From Phycisphaerales bacterium Planc_01 (GTDB taxonomy: Bacteria; Planctomycetota; Phycisphaerae; Sedimentisphaerales; Anaerobacaceae), in assembly GCA_001603075.1 (NCBI GenBank), contig LVBB01000139.1, positions 79,506 to 143,505 of the forward strand: a DNA stretch of 64,000 nucleotides. The letters are read 5' to 3'. Shown here one piece after another: positions 7,249-16,563 of this stretch. The translations under genes were made by a program, and so were the position numbers. The notes under the pieces are model-generated. The model ran no database searches, was not told the origin of the DNA, and was given only the letters and a program-made list of their open reading frames with translations. Numbering within the stretch: the first letter of the stretch is position 1; every line of letters starts with the position of its first letter.

Positions 7249-9576
7249 CTATTGGCTGCCCGTTGGCACAGCGCGCAGGGTCACGGTTGTTACCAGTGTG
7301 CCGGAGAAGGCGGGTTTGCGGATGGCGATGCGATTGTGGTCGGCGCCTTCGGCCAGGGACAGGCGCTCGATGCGGACGGTGCAATCCGGGGGGATCGACA
7401 GCGTCACCAGGCCCTTGTCACCTCGGATCGTCACGACGCCTTCCGTCTGCTCGACGGGCAGATTCGTCTGCCAGTAGAACTCGACGGCATCGCCTTTGGC
7501 CAGTTCGTATTCGTCGCGGATCGTCAGCACATCGGGCGACGGGGAATCCCACATGCGGACCCATCTGGCGTAGTAGCCATTCCAGCCGGGCGTCGCATCG
7601 ATCCGCGCGACGAATGCCCGTTCGTCGCCCTTGCCGGTCGGCTTGACGTCGAACGGCAGCGGGTTCAGCGGGGCTGCGCGCTCGGCCATCCCGACCGGCA
7701 CGAGCATGTTGTGACGCTGGCACTGCTTATAGACTGCGTGGATCGGGTCGTCATAATCGCAGATGCCCAGGTCCATCGCGAAGGTCTGGCCCGCGAACTC
7801 AAGCACGAAGCTGCCCTTGTCCTCGTGCGTGTGGCCGGCGTTGGCCTTGTGGCCCATGATGAAGATCTTGACACGCTCGTCGCCGAGCGACCGCGTCGAA
7901 GCGATGTAGCCGATCTCGGGCAGTTCGATGTACGCCGGCAAGGACGGCGCCGCATCCAGCGTCGCCTCACCTCGCGCGGCCTGCTGTTTGTTGCAGAGCG
8001 TGGTCCAGTAGCTATTCGGAACCAACTCCGTCAGGATGCGCAGCGTGTCGTTGCGAAAGGCGGCGCCCGAATCGCAGACGGCGATCACGTCGTCGCTCGT
8101 TGTGGAAGCGACGACGGCGGCGTAGTCGGCCGTCAACCTGACGACCGGCGGGACGAGGTCGGCCACGTTGCGGCCCCGGGCCCGCGCGTAGTGCTTCAGC
8201 ACGTTGTAGTTCTCTCGGATGGTGGGGTTCAGATAACTGGGCCCTTCGAGCGAGCCGCCGTCGGGCTCGATGACGCTTTCGAGATTGTCGATCGCATCGC
8301 GAAGGGCGAGGTCCGTGTAGGGCTTGACGCGAGGCCACTCGCGCTCCAGCACGAGATAGGCATACATCCGGCCCGTGTTGAAATACGCGAGCTGGTTGCA
8401 GTGGAAGATGTACTCGTGGCGCCAGGCGACGTAGTTGATCGGGCCGATGCCTTCCTCCGCCAGTCGCCTCATCAGGTACGTTCGCCCGGCGTCGGTGAAG
8501 ACCTCACCCGCCAGGTCGAGAATCCTGGCAATGTCGGTGGCGGTATACGAGCGGCGAAACGCCCGGTCCTCCCAGGCGCTTCCGGGCAGGACGGACATGA
8601 AGCCCGTGTCCCAATGCTCGCTCATCGCCAGCGACAGCGCGTAGCGAGCGGCCATACGCAATGCCTCGGCGTCGCGCAGGACGAGGGCGGCAATGGCGAG
8701 TTCGGGATTGCCGGACAGGCGAGGGCGGAACTCGTCCCGCACGCGACTGTGGGCACTCGTCCGGCCCCCGCTGCCGACGAATTCGCTGATCCCCTTCTCC
8801 GGCTGATACTGCCGCGCCGCGGCGGCGCGCCGCGTGAACTCCGACTCACCGCCTTCTGCCAGCGCCCGCTCCTGTTTGGCGCGCAGGTCCGCCAGCTCTT
8901 CGCCCGTCAGGAATATCCCGTAGCGAGGCTCGAATCGCACGGTCACGTCGGGGGCCTTCAGATAGCCGTCCCAACGCATATCGGAGTAGTCCCACTGATC
9001 GAAATACTGCGCGAGCCGTTCGGTGTTCTGAAGTCCGATCCAGGACAGCCATCCCGCAGCGCCACCCTCGGTCCCGGCTTCGAGCTCCAGCGTGATGGTC
9101 TCTATGCACCGGGCACCTCGCAGGTCCACGGCGTATTCCGCGCGGTTCTCCGTGGCCGGCTCGGAAACGAATGTGCGCGGGCCTTTGTCCGTTCTTGCCG
9201 TCACGCGAGTGACGCACCCTTTCGGCGGCGACAGGCGGACGAGCAGACGGTCGTAAGCCGAGCAATCGACGTGGAAGTCCCGGCTCATGCGTAACGCCGG
9301 ACCGGCTGCCGGCTTCGAGGCCCACTCAAAATCGACTGCACTCCAGTTCTGGCGAATCCGCAACCCATATCCGGCTCCAGGATCGATCTGCCATTTCGCC
9401 AATCCGCTCAGTTCCGGCACCCAGAACGGCTCGATGATCGCCTCGGCCATGTTGATCGGAACGCCCTTGCCCAACGCCGATGTCTCGCCAGCGCCGCGAG
9501 CGGGAACCACCAGCAGGACGAACAACAGCAACCACAGAGACGAACGACGTCGGGGGCATACAGAAGCGTTCATCAC
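7249..9576 (-). CDS. Secreted heparinase II/III-like polysaccharide lyase family protein
   Basis: 775 residues with an N-terminal signal peptide (SSLWLLLFVLLVVPARG). The N-terminal half is helical and resembles the alpha/alpha toroid of heparinase II/III and alginate-lyase families. The C-terminal half has the heparinase II/III beta-sandwich signature GHKANAGHTHEDKGSFVLEF (about 574-593) with its conserved histidines and acidic residue. It is probably periplasmic or secreted and cleaves an acidic polysaccharide; the substrate cannot be told. It stands alone on the minus strand, convergent with the EamA-like gene. Confidence 0.82.
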   Translation of the reverse strand: MMNASVCPRRRSSLWLLLFVLLVVPARGAGETSALGKGVPINMAEAIIEPFWVPELSGLAKWQIDPGAGYGLRIRQNWSAVDFEWASKPAAGPALRMSRDFHVDCSAYDRLLVRLSPPKGCVTRVTARTDKGPRTFVSEPATENRAEYAVDLRGARCIETITLELEAGTEGGAAGWLSWIGLQNTERLAQYFDQWDYSDMRWDGYLKAPDVTVRFEPRYGIFLTGEELADLRAKQERALAEGGESEFTRRAAAARQYQPEKGISEFVGSGGRTSAHSRVRDEFRPRLSGNPELAIAALVLRDAEALRMAARYALSLAMSEHWDTGFMSVLPGSAWEDRAFRRSYTATDIARILDLAGEVFTDAGRTYLMRRLAEEGIGPINYVAWRHEYIFHCNQLAYFNTGRMYAYLVLEREWPRVKPYTDLALRDAIDNLESVIEPDGGSLEGPSYLNPTIRENYNVLKHYARARGRNVADLVPPVVRLTADYAAVVASTTSDDVIAVCDSGAAFRNDTLRILTELVPNSYWTTLCNKQQAARGEATLDAAPSLPAYIELPEIGYIASTRSLGDERVKIFIMGHKANAGHTHEDKGSFVLEFAGQTFAMDLGICDYDDPIHAVYKQCQRHNMLVPVGMAERAAPLNPLPFDVKPTGKGDERAFVARIDATPGWNGYYARWVRMWDSPSPDVLTIRDEYELAKGDAVEFYWQTNLPVEQTEGVVTIRGDKGLVTLSIPPDCTVRIERLSLAEGADHNRIAIRKPAFSGTLVTTVTLRAVPTGSQ

Positions 9577-9612
9577 TTCACCTCGTGCCTGTCAGAGACG
9601 ATTCATACATAC

Positions 9613-9636
9613 GGGCGAATAGTCATTCGCCCCTAC
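9613..9636 (-). repeat. GTAG-type REP hairpin (GGGCGAAT family)
   Basis: Read on the minus strand this is GTAG directly followed by GGGCGAAT-GACT-ATTCGCCC, a perfect 8-bp stem with a 4-base loop. A GTAG (or similar) tetranucleotide next to a hairpin is the hallmark of REP sequences recognised by RAYT transposases. It lies in the gap between the heparinase-like and S41 genes. The stem differs from the REPs beside the RAYT gene at 60.5 kb. Confidence 0.7.
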
Positions 9637-9710
9637 GACATCATACGTCTGCCGCCGGCGCGAGGCAACCAACCTGTACGACCGGCCCGGCGCGCCGGGA
9701 CGACCCTGCT

Positions 9711-11057
9711 TCAATGCCGGCCGACAAGAAGGACAGCAGCCTGGAGCACCGGATCGGCGGCCTCCAGTTCGACCGGCGTGGCCCGGACCGCGAAATCCGG
9801 CGCGATCCCCTGTCCCTCGAAGCACGTGCCGTCCGGGCGCAGCGCCTTCCACGAAGGCAGGTAGACTGTGACTCCGTTGCCGAGATCGACCGGCTTGGGA
9901 TTGCCCGAGCTTCCGTACGAGGCCGCACCAACCAGCTTGCAACCGGGCACCTGCTTCATCATGAGCAGGAACGCTTCGCAACTGCTCATGTTGGCCGGAC
10001 CCATCAGAACAACGACCTTGCCGCGATACTTCGGCCGGAGCTTGCTGGGTTCGAGGACGCGTTCCTGCGTCTGACCGAACCCGCCCGGCGCACTCGCATC
10101 GCGATAGACGTGTTTGGCATAGACAACGGGCTTGTCGATGAAACAGCCGGCGAATTCCTGGGCGAGAGGCTCGGCCCCCCCGCCGTTGGGACGCACGTCC
10201 ACGATCAGGCCCCGCGCGCCGGCCAACTCCCGGAGGGCCACATACACCTGTTCGAGGGCCTCCGTGTGTTTGCCGTCCCAACTGTCGATCCGAACGTACC
10301 CGATGCCGCTGTCGAACCGGCCGGTGTAGACGACGGCGCTGCGTTTCTGGAAGGCGGGAACGATCTTGGCCAGCGTGTCGAGGTTGTAGTTCCGCACGAT
10401 GTCACGTCTAAAAGGCTGAACGGTCGTGTCGGAAACCTCGATCCAGATGTGCATATCCCGCGCATGGGCCAGCAGCCTGGCGGCGGCTTCGGCGAAGGCA
10501 GCGGGATTCCCGGCGCCTTCCAGGGCGGGCGTGTGTTCGGCAAAGACGGCGGCCCAGTCTACGCCGCGCAGGTCCTTGTACGAATACCGCGTGTCGATCG
10601 CCTCGTGCAGCCTGGCGGCCGCTTGGGCGTTGCCCTGCGAACCCGTAGCCGGTTGTGGCGCGTCGTTCGCTGCAGCGGTTCGGAACTGAACCGGATAGGG
10701 CACCGCCGATTCACCGGCAACGTTGCGGCACTTCTGGGCGGCCGGACAGTTGACGCTGAGCCGGTACTCATGGTCCGTGACGAGCTGCACGCGCATCACG
10801 AGCGTCCGGCTGTCAGCCCAGCGCGGCCGGCCGACCGTCTTGGGAAACAGCAGGCCTCCGCCGCAGATCGAATACCCGCCCGCGCTCATGTCCTGATCGA
10901 AAACGAAACGCAGCTCCCGCAAATCGGGATCGACGTTCAGATCGCCGTTGCGCGGCACCGTGTCGACTACTTTCGGGGGCACGGCCAACAGGCTCGCGGC
11001 CGATAAGACCACCAGAGCTACCCAGACCAAACCGATCGTTCGCTTCCAGACTCCCAT
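9711..11057 (-). CDS. Secreted S41-family peptidase with N-terminal Ig-like domain
   Basis: 448 residues. The start at 11057 follows a GGTGGAG site and gives a clean signal peptide (WKRTIGLVWVALVVLSAASLLA). Residues about 27-115 look like a bacterial Ig-like (SbsA/Big-5 type) domain: PPKVVDTVPRNGDLNVD ... FVFDQDMS. The S41 core spans about 230-430, with IGYVRIDSW, GLIVDVRPNGGG and the nucleophile region GPANMSSCEAFLLMM (serine near 357), then GSSGNPKPVDLGNG. It probably cleaves proteins in the periplasm. A PDZ domain is not evident. A slightly longer frame upstream lacks a plausible signal and is not used. Confidence 0.85.
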   Translation of the reverse strand: MGVWKRTIGLVWVALVVLSAASLLAVPPKVVDTVPRNGDLNVDPDLRELRFVFDQDMSAGGYSICGGGLLFPKTVGRPRWADSRTLVMRVQLVTDHEYRLSVNCPAAQKCRNVAGESAVPYPVQFRTAAANDAPQPATGSQGNAQAAARLHEAIDTRYSYKDLRGVDWAAVFAEHTPALEGAGNPAAFAEAAARLLAHARDMHIWIEVSDTTVQPFRRDIVRNYNLDTLAKIVPAFQKRSAVVYTGRFDSGIGYVRIDSWDGKHTEALEQVYVALRELAGARGLIVDVRPNGGGAEPLAQEFAGCFIDKPVVYAKHVYRDASAPGGFGQTQERVLEPSKLRPKYRGKVVVLMGPANMSSCEAFLLMMKQVPGCKLVGAASYGSSGNPKPVDLGNGVTVYLPSWKALRPDGTCFEGQGIAPDFAVRATPVELEAADPVLQAAVLLVGRH

Positions 11058-11076
11058 GTCTCCACCCGGACATTCG

Positions 11077-11150
11077 AATCTACGATCTATGATTGAGTCG
11101 CGTCTGAGACGCACGAAGCCAAATCATAATTCGTAGATCATACATCGTAA
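11077..11150. repeat. Imperfect inverted repeat upstream of the S41 gene
   Basis: AT-rich segments resembling TCTACGATCTATGATT and AATCATAATTCGTAGATCAT face each other across a GC-rich centre (GCGTCTGAGACGC). The arrangement is an imperfect inverted repeat in an otherwise gene-free gap and looks like another short dispersed element. No function is claimed. Confidence 0.45.
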
Positions 11151-11154
11151 ATCC

Positions 11155-11178
11155 AAAACCGGGCTGGAGGGGGCCCGG
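11155..11178 (-). terminator. Rho-independent terminator of the sigma/anti-sigma operon
   Basis: On the minus strand a CCGGGC ... GCCCGG stem (11159-11164 with 11173-11178) is followed directly by TTTT. It begins about 20 bases after the stop codon of the membrane anti-sigma-like gene, the expected place and orientation. Confidence 0.7.
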
Positions 11179-11198
11179 CTTGAAGCCTGGATGCGGGT

Positions 11199-12959
11199 CT
11201 ACTTGCGTTTCTGGATCACGAGGGTGCAGCGACCGAAGCTGGTGGCGGGTTTCTCCGCGACCGCCGAGGTGAAGGGATTAGCCCACGCGTTGGTAGGCGG
11301 AATAGTCAGCTCGAACCCGCTGTTCGGATCGACGCCGACATTCACCTTGTACGAGACGACGGGGATCAGGCTTTGTAAGTCCACCCAGTACTTGCCCTGC
11401 TCGAGACTGAACGAGTCGAGCGGCAGGTGCCATTGGCAGAGGAGCAGTGTCTGGCCGAGCGACAGTCTGTCGAGAGGCAGCACGATGTTGTATGTGCCGT
11501 CGCCCGTCTTTTCGAAAGTCAGCGAGGCAGCGTCCTGGGCCGGCAAGCCAAGTTCACTGAGCAGGACCGACTCCGGCACGGCATCGGCGTGGGGCAACCG
11601 GAGCGGCAGGACAGACGCATCGCTGGGACCTCTCAGGAGCGTCAGGTGGGCTTCGACCCTGACGCTCGCATCGGGCAGAATGTAATAGAACATCTCCTGA
11701 CTCCCGACGAACCCGGGTCTGGACCACGACTGATAGCCGGCACCGGGATCGATGCCCTCAACCGATGGCATCGGGTCGGGCAGGTTCTCCGGGGCGACGT
11801 CTTCGACATGGAGATCGCCGTAGATGACGCGGCAGGTTTCTGAGTCTTTCGGACGATACCAGAAGATGGGCGTCTCGGCCTCGCCCAACATGACGCCTTG
11901 GCCGCGATAGGTCCACTCGCCCTCGCCTTGGAAGAACCGCGTGAACAGCAGGTAGTTCTGAATCGTCTGGCCCAGTGCGATCTGTTCTTCGCTGCTGAGG
12001 TCCATCTCTTGGAGTTGTCGGGCGACGTCCGGGGCCTGCTTGAGGTAGTCCTCGACGGCCACCCCGTCAGGGAAGCGGCCATTGTTGAACCTCTCGGCCA
12101 ATAGCCGCAGACCATCGATGAAGGCTTCTTCCGTTCCAGCGTGAAGATTGAGCGTGCTTTCCTGGTGAACCTTGTAGCCCTCGGGAACGTCCATACTGAA
12201 CCACGCGTCCTCCACGAGAACGTCGAACTGCATGTTCTTGCAGACCACTCGCATCTGCCCTTCGTTCTGCTCGATGCGCACGGGCAGGCCGGTCTCGGCG
12301 TCGGCCCAGAGCGTGATCTCAGCGCGCGGGTGTCTGGCGAGGAAACCGATGACCTCAAGACCGTCCAACTGCTGAAGGCCGAGGTTCTCGACGACGAAGT
12401 CAGGAGTCTGCTGCAACATCACAATGACGTTCTTCAGATTCTCCATGTAGTTCGGTATGGAAGGCAAGCCTTCCAGGCTCATGTACTGGGCCTCCTTTTT
12501 CGTTTCAGAGAATGTCAGAATCCGGCTTGCCTCCAGGTCGATGATCGTGACGTCGTCGCCCATGCCGGGCACGGTCCTTCGGATGCGCGAGCCCATGACC
12601 AGATCGCGGATGACGGGCGTACCGCTGTCCTCGTCGCCGATAACGATGTCGAATTGGGCGGTGCTCGCGTTCAGAATAGGTTGGATGACCTGGGCGAAGG
12701 TCAGTGTCGAGCCGACCGGATTGCCAAGGAAGCGGAACCCGATCACAGCGGCGATCAAGATCACGGCCGCTGCGGCAATCTTCGTTCCTTTGCTTGTCAT
12801 GATGGTTCTCCATATCGCCGGCCTCGAATGCGCTATCCCGCCTTGTCGGCGCTTCGCCAATTGGTCGAGGGCGCTGCCCAGAATGCGTTCGTCCGCCTCC
12901 GGGCCGGCCGTAATGTGCGATTCGTGAATCAGTCGTTGTATCTCGTCTGCCGGTTTCAT
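11199..12959 (-). CDS. Putative membrane-anchored anti-sigma factor / regulator
   Basis: 586 residues: a short cytoplasmic N-terminus (about 1-55), one membrane helix (KIAAAAVILIAAVIGFRFLG, about 57-77) and a large extracytoplasmic part. The region from about 85 to 270 (VIQPILNASTAQFDIVIGDED ... ITLWADAETGLPVRIEQ ... FDVLVEDAWFSMDVPEGY) resembles the LolA/RseB-type fold often fused to anti-sigma factors in planctomycetes. The ATG overlaps the sigma stop codon (TGATG), so the two are coupled. A role in sequestering the adjacent sigma factor is inferred from order and topology; no ZAS motif is visible. Confidence 0.65.
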   Translation of the reverse strand: MKPADEIQRLIHESHITAGPEADERILGSALDQLAKRRQGGIAHSRPAIWRTIMTSKGTKIAAAAVILIAAVIGFRFLGNPVGSTLTFAQVIQPILNASTAQFDIVIGDEDSGTPVIRDLVMGSRIRRTVPGMGDDVTIIDLEASRILTFSETKKEAQYMSLEGLPSIPNYMENLKNVIVMLQQTPDFVVENLGLQQLDGLEVIGFLARHPRAEITLWADAETGLPVRIEQNEGQMRVVCKNMQFDVLVEDAWFSMDVPEGYKVHQESTLNLHAGTEEAFIDGLRLLAERFNNGRFPDGVAVEDYLKQAPDVARQLQEMDLSSEEQIALGQTIQNYLLFTRFFQGEGEWTYRGQGVMLGEAETPIFWYRPKDSETCRVIYGDLHVEDVAPENLPDPMPSVEGIDPGAGYQSWSRPGFVGSQEMFYYILPDASVRVEAHLTLLRGPSDASVLPLRLPHADAVPESVLLSELGLPAQDAASLTFEKTGDGTYNIVLPLDRLSLGQTLLLCQWHLPLDSFSLEQGKYWVDLQSLIPVVSYKVNVGVDPNSGFELTIPPTNAWANPFTSAVAEKPATSFGRCTLVIQKRK

Positions 12960-13498
12960 CAGGTTGCCTCACCGTTCAGAAGTGACCGCAGTCTGTCGAT
13001 TCCGTAGCGGTAGCGGCTCTTGGCCGTGTTGGCCGAAATCTGCCGGGCCCGGGCGATGGCCGCGAAGGTCATCACCCCGTGCAGGTGTAGCATGACCACC
13101 TCGCGCTGTTCGAACGGCAGCCCCGCCAGCGCCCCGCTGAGCCGCCCGAGCTGCTCATTGCACGCAACCGCCTCGATCGGGCTGTCCGCACAGGCAGGCT
13201 TCCCTGTGTCGGCGCCGATCCCCACACGGCAGCGCCGGCGCTCCGCCTTGTTCCAGTTCCTTGCGTGGTTGGCCACGCAGGTCAGCAGGAAACCCTTGAG
13301 GCTGCCGGTCAGGCGGAAGTCGTCCAGACCCTGCACGAACGACAGGAAGACATCATGCACCACATCTTCGCAGGCGCTGCGGTCGTTCAGCAGGGCCATC
13401 GCCAACAACAGCAGGTCCGCCTTGTACTTGCGGTAGATCTGCGTCAGGGCCTCCTGACTCCCACGCCTGCATCGATAAACAAGCAGCTTGTCTTCCAT
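12959..13498 (-). CDS. ECF-type RNA polymerase sigma-70 factor
   Basis: 179 residues. Region 2 is LLLLAMALLNDRSACEDVVHDVFLSFVQGLDDFR with the following VANHARNWNKAERRR. Region 4 is LAGLPFEQREVVMLHLHGVMTFAAIARARQISANTAKSRYRYGIDRLRSLL. The ATG at 13498 is preferred to a TTG 14 codons earlier because it begins at the normal ECF N-terminus (MEDKLLVYRCRRGSQEAL). It directs RNA polymerase to an unknown regulon, and its activity is probably set by the co-encoded membrane protein downstream. Confidence 0.88.
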   Translation of the reverse strand: MEDKLLVYRCRRGSQEALTQIYRKYKADLLLLAMALLNDRSACEDVVHDVFLSFVQGLDDFRLTGSLKGFLLTCVANHARNWNKAERRRCRVGIGADTGKPACADSPIEAVACNEQLGRLSGALAGLPFEQREVVMLHLHGVMTFAAIARARQISANTAKSRYRYGIDRLRSLLNGEAT

Positions 13499-13613
13499 AC
13501 GACCGGTCCGGTGCATCCGTCTGCAAACGTCTGTCGGCAATATAACAACGGCCGAGGCGATTTGGGTCTGCCGAAGGAAGACTTTTTTGCCTTCTCGCCG
13601 CGCAAGCGCATAG

Positions 13614-13639
13614 AAAAGGCCGGGCGGTCAGTCCCGGCC
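13614..13639 (-). terminator. Rho-independent terminator of the DJ-1-like fusion gene
   Basis: Minus-strand GGCCGGG ... CCCGGCC stem (13618-13624 with 13633-13639) followed by TTTT, about 50 bases after the stop of the upstream minus-strand gene. It separates that gene from the sigma operon. Confidence 0.7.
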
Positions 13640-13689
13640 TGATGGCATCGTATCTGCGCGGCAAGCGTTCCCGCTCGCCGGGGCACCGG

Positions 13690-15042
13690 TCAGTTGCCGG
13701 CCAGGGCCTCGACGATGGCCTCGGCAAAGAGCGTGGCGGCCTGGGGTCCGGCTGAGGTGACGATATGGCCATCGGTCTGAACGGCGGCTCCGGTGACGAT
13801 CGCCCCGGCGGCAATGAGCAGGTTCCGTTCGGCGGGCACGGCCGTCGAGCGGACGCCCTTGAGCGCGCCGGCGTTGGCGAGGATCACCGGGGCGTTGCTG
13901 CCGGCGGCAACCACCTTTCGCCGGGCCGCCGCCTGGCGCGCCAGGCCGACCACGGCCGGGTTGGTGTAGTACTCGATCGTACCGAGACCTCCGATGAACA
14001 CGACGGCGTCAAAGTCGTCGACCTTGACCTGGTTCAGGGGCAGGTCGGCCTGGGCGAAGCCGCCGAAAGATCCGACGATCCGGGCGGCTCGCGTGCTGGC
14101 GATGACCGTCTGGACCGAAGCCAGCCCAAGGGTCCGGCTTGTCTCGAACAGCTCCTGGTCCTGGAAACCGCTGGGCGGCACCACGAGCAGGGCCCTCCTG
14201 GAAACCTGCTGGGCCGATTCCGATGCACGTCGGGACGCTGCCGCCGCCGCCCGCGACAACGGATGGCCCACAAGCGCCACGTACAGCGGCTCGGCCGTCC
14301 TCGCCAGGCGGAGGGCCCGCTTGATCGCCGTGCCGTCCATATCGGACGAGGCGATATACGTCAGGTCGAGGCTCACCGCCTGGAGCTGGATGTTCTGTGA
14401 CATCTGCCCGGTCAGCAGCAGCATGGCGGTCCGGGCGTTCTGCCCGTGTGTGGCCGTGAAGTCCCGGCTCGAACCGGTAATCACGATCTGACAGCTTCCC
14501 GTGGTCGTCGCAGGCACCGAGACGTTCGGCTGCCGGCTGAAGACGGCGGTCGCCACGGCCAGCCGCACATCGCTGTCCGAGGTCTGCTGCAACGCATGAC
14601 TCTGCGGGTCGTACAGAAAGGTCCCCTCCGGCAGCGAGAAATAGACCCGCAGCGGGACCAGGCTACCAGGCGTCGTGGTCGTGCCGTCCGTTCGCGGAGC
14701 GGTCACACCCTGGGCGGCCCAGGCAAGCTGACCGATCTGAGCCAGTGTCAGTTTCTGGTCGGCGGGGGCTTCGAGTTCCTGCGCCAGGCTCAGGACCTTC
14801 TCGAGGCTGACGGCGCTGGACGTGACGGGTGCGGGAAGCTGGACGACCTTGTTGCGCGCCGGGCGGGTGGGCCGGGCCCGGGTGGTGTCCGGCGAGGTCT
14901 GTTGCTGCCCCCAGCAGACTGTTGAGATCACCAGCAGCAGGACTATCCCCAGGCAACCCGTCCGGTGCAAATGGGCACACGCCCGCGAATCGGCCATCCG
15001 GAGCCGGCCGACCGAAGTCCAGAAGTGCATTTTGGCCATCAT
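13690..15042 (-). CDS. Secreted nitroreductase-like / DJ-1-PfpI-like fusion protein
   Basis: 450 residues beginning behind GGAGGA with an N-terminal hydrophobic export segment (GCLGIVLLLVISTVCWG, about 29-45). Residues about 70-235 resemble SagB/nitroreductase-type flavoproteins: LTLAQIGQLAWAAQGVT, LVPLRVYFSLPEGTFLYDPQSHAL, VRLAVATAVFSRQ, then ARTAMLLLTGQMSQNIQLQAVSLDL. Residues about 258-450 resemble DJ-1/PfpI: RALLVVPPSGFQDQELFETSRTL ... FDAVVFIGGLGTIEY ... VVAAGSNAPVILANAGALKG. The nucleophile elbow, usually A-I-C-H-G-P, reads A-G-S-N-A-P here, so the cysteine (near residue 380) is replaced by serine and peptidase/deglycase chemistry is doubtful. The fusion may bind flavin or a small ligand. 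Function unknown. Confidence 0.65.
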   Translation of the reverse strand: MMAKMHFWTSVGRLRMADSRACAHLHRTGCLGIVLLLVISTVCWGQQQTSPDTTRARPTRPARNKVVQLPAPVTSSAVSLEKVLSLAQELEAPADQKLTLAQIGQLAWAAQGVTAPRTDGTTTTPGSLVPLRVYFSLPEGTFLYDPQSHALQQTSDSDVRLAVATAVFSRQPNVSVPATTTGSCQIVITGSSRDFTATHGQNARTAMLLLTGQMSQNIQLQAVSLDLTYIASSDMDGTAIKRALRLARTAEPLYVALVGHPLSRAAAAASRRASESAQQVSRRALLVVPPSGFQDQELFETSRTLGLASVQTVIASTRAARIVGSFGGFAQADLPLNQVKVDDFDAVVFIGGLGTIEYYTNPAVVGLARQAAARRKVVAAGSNAPVILANAGALKGVRSTAVPAERNLLIAAGAIVTGAAVQTDGHIVTSAGPQAATLFAEAIVEALAGN

Positions 15043-15254
15043 GATCCTATTCCTCCAACACAAGCCGTTGTGGCTTCCTTCAGGAATCGACGATATCCAA
15101 AGGGTAACGCTTTGTCTTGGCTTGGGCTACAGTATTCCGCAGATAGCTTATACGCCGTGCGCCCGATCCGGGTTCCGCCGGGGCGAGCCCATCCCGAATC
15201 ACGCCATTCCAACCACAGTAGGGACGAATCATCGTCGGTCCGTGCCACCAGCAA

Positions 15255-16505
15255 TCATGGGCCCCCGTCTGCGCCCGCTCCGGCGGGGACGGCGTCCCCT
15301 GGGAACGGCCTGTACAGCGGATCGCCGATGAGGACCAATTGCCATGAGTTGAATGGGTTGGTGCGGTAAAAGGCCTCGACCAGACAGCTTCCGGCGAACA
15401 GTTCTGAGAAGAACGCCTTGGGCTCCGGGAAGCTGTGCAGGTACGGCTCGGCCACGGGCCCGAGCGTGGCGGTGATTCCTCGGGTGAGCATGGCGGGACA
15501 CCACTGCGTACTGTTCGGATCGCGCAGGTTGGCCGCCTCGAAACTGGCGATGTGGAATCCGACGGCGCCCGGGACGAACGTAAAGGCATCGACGTATTTG
15601 CTGACGCTGTACCAGCCGCAGTAGAGAGCCGTATCGGGACAACTGCCCGGCTCAAACAGAGCGCTGGTGCGTTCTTCCTTGACCGGCAACTGCGTTCGCA
15701 ACTGGATCAGCAGCGCCAGATCCCGCAGAGACTGGTCGTAATAGCCATACGTATCCTTGCTGAACATGCCTCGGGAATCGACATAGGCGGTCCCGGTCAG
15801 TCCGTTCGCCTCGGCCTCAAGGGCCTTATCCACAAGCCCGGCGGCGATCGTATAGTCGGGCCCATCGAGCCGGCAGACCATCAGAGTCCGGAACGGCTGC
15901 GGCGCATTGCTGCGCAGCAGATTCGGCTGCCATCGGTAGAGTTCATAGGCCCCGAACAGGACCATGGTCAGCTCGCTATCGACGGAGGCGTTGGTCTCCT
16001 TTCCGCCAATCCAGTCGATCTCGGCTTGCAGCGCCGTCACCTGCCGTGTGCGCTGACCGTATTCGGCCGACCCCTTCATGTCTGTGGCTTCCAGTTGCGA
16101 CACCACCTCCTTGGCCTGCTCCAACTGGCTGCGGATTTGTGTCAGTCGGGCCTCGTGCTGAGTGAGTGGGCCTCGCGGCCCGACGCGGAAGGGAATCCCA
16201 TAGGTTGTGACGAGGCATTTGATCCCGGCCAAGTCGGCGCGGGTCGAGAGGAGCCTGCGGATGGGTTGGGCAACGCGTTTGTCGTAGTCGTCGCGGCCGA
16301 TGGTGTCACGAAGGGTGGTCCCCAAAGCCAGCGGAACGACATGCCCGGAAGGCACGCCCCGACGCTCGCAGTAATACCGTGCCAGCCGCACGGACGCCGC
16401 ATGGTTCGAGTTCGCCAGAACCAGAATCTCATCGGGCTGCAATGCCCACAACGGACCGGCACACAACAGAATCAGGAGAAGACAACAAGATACGTTGTTC
16501 GTCAT
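15255..16505 (-). CDS. TIGR03790-type secreted protein
   Basis: 416 residues; the ATG at 16505 lies behind AAGGAGGGCG and gives a signal peptide (CCLLLILLCAGPLWA). The start LQPDEILVLANSNHAASVRLARYYCERRGVP, the internal CLVTTYGIPFRVG and the ending FNSWQLVLIGDPLYRPF match the uncharacterised TIGR03790 family, which is found in planctomycetes, acidobacteria and similar groups and has a caspase/gingipain-like overall fold in my reading (inference). A Gln/Glu-rich segment at about 125-175 may be a coiled coil. Function unknown. Confidence 0.7.
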   Translation of the reverse strand: MTNNVSCCLLLILLCAGPLWALQPDEILVLANSNHAASVRLARYYCERRGVPSGHVVPLALGTTLRDTIGRDDYDKRVAQPIRRLLSTRADLAGIKCLVTTYGIPFRVGPRGPLTQHEARLTQIRSQLEQAKEVVSQLEATDMKGSAEYGQRTRQVTALQAEIDWIGGKETNASVDSELTMVLFGAYELYRWQPNLLRSNAPQPFRTLMVCRLDGPDYTIAAGLVDKALEAEANGLTGTAYVDSRGMFSKDTYGYYDQSLRDLALLIQLRTQLPVKEERTSALFEPGSCPDTALYCGWYSVSKYVDAFTFVPGAVGFHIASFEAANLRDPNSTQWCPAMLTRGITATLGPVAEPYLHSFPEPKAFFSELFAGSCLVEAFYRTNPFNSWQLVLIGDPLYRPFPGDAVPAGAGADGGP

Positions 16506-16563
16506 ACCGCCCTCCTTCCGTCGCCGCAGAGGCCCGGCGGGCGTGGTGCGACAGACATGCAAC

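Noticed and set aside
7237..9294. 685-codon plus-strand open frame opposite the heparinase-like gene
   Set aside because: It is an Arg/Asp/Gly/Val-rich shadow of the real gene in high-GC DNA, has no start site and no family likeness.
15218..15241. GTAGGGACGAATC... as a further GTAG-REP
   Set aside because: The following arms pair poorly (GGAC ... GTCC only), so it may be a decayed copy at best.
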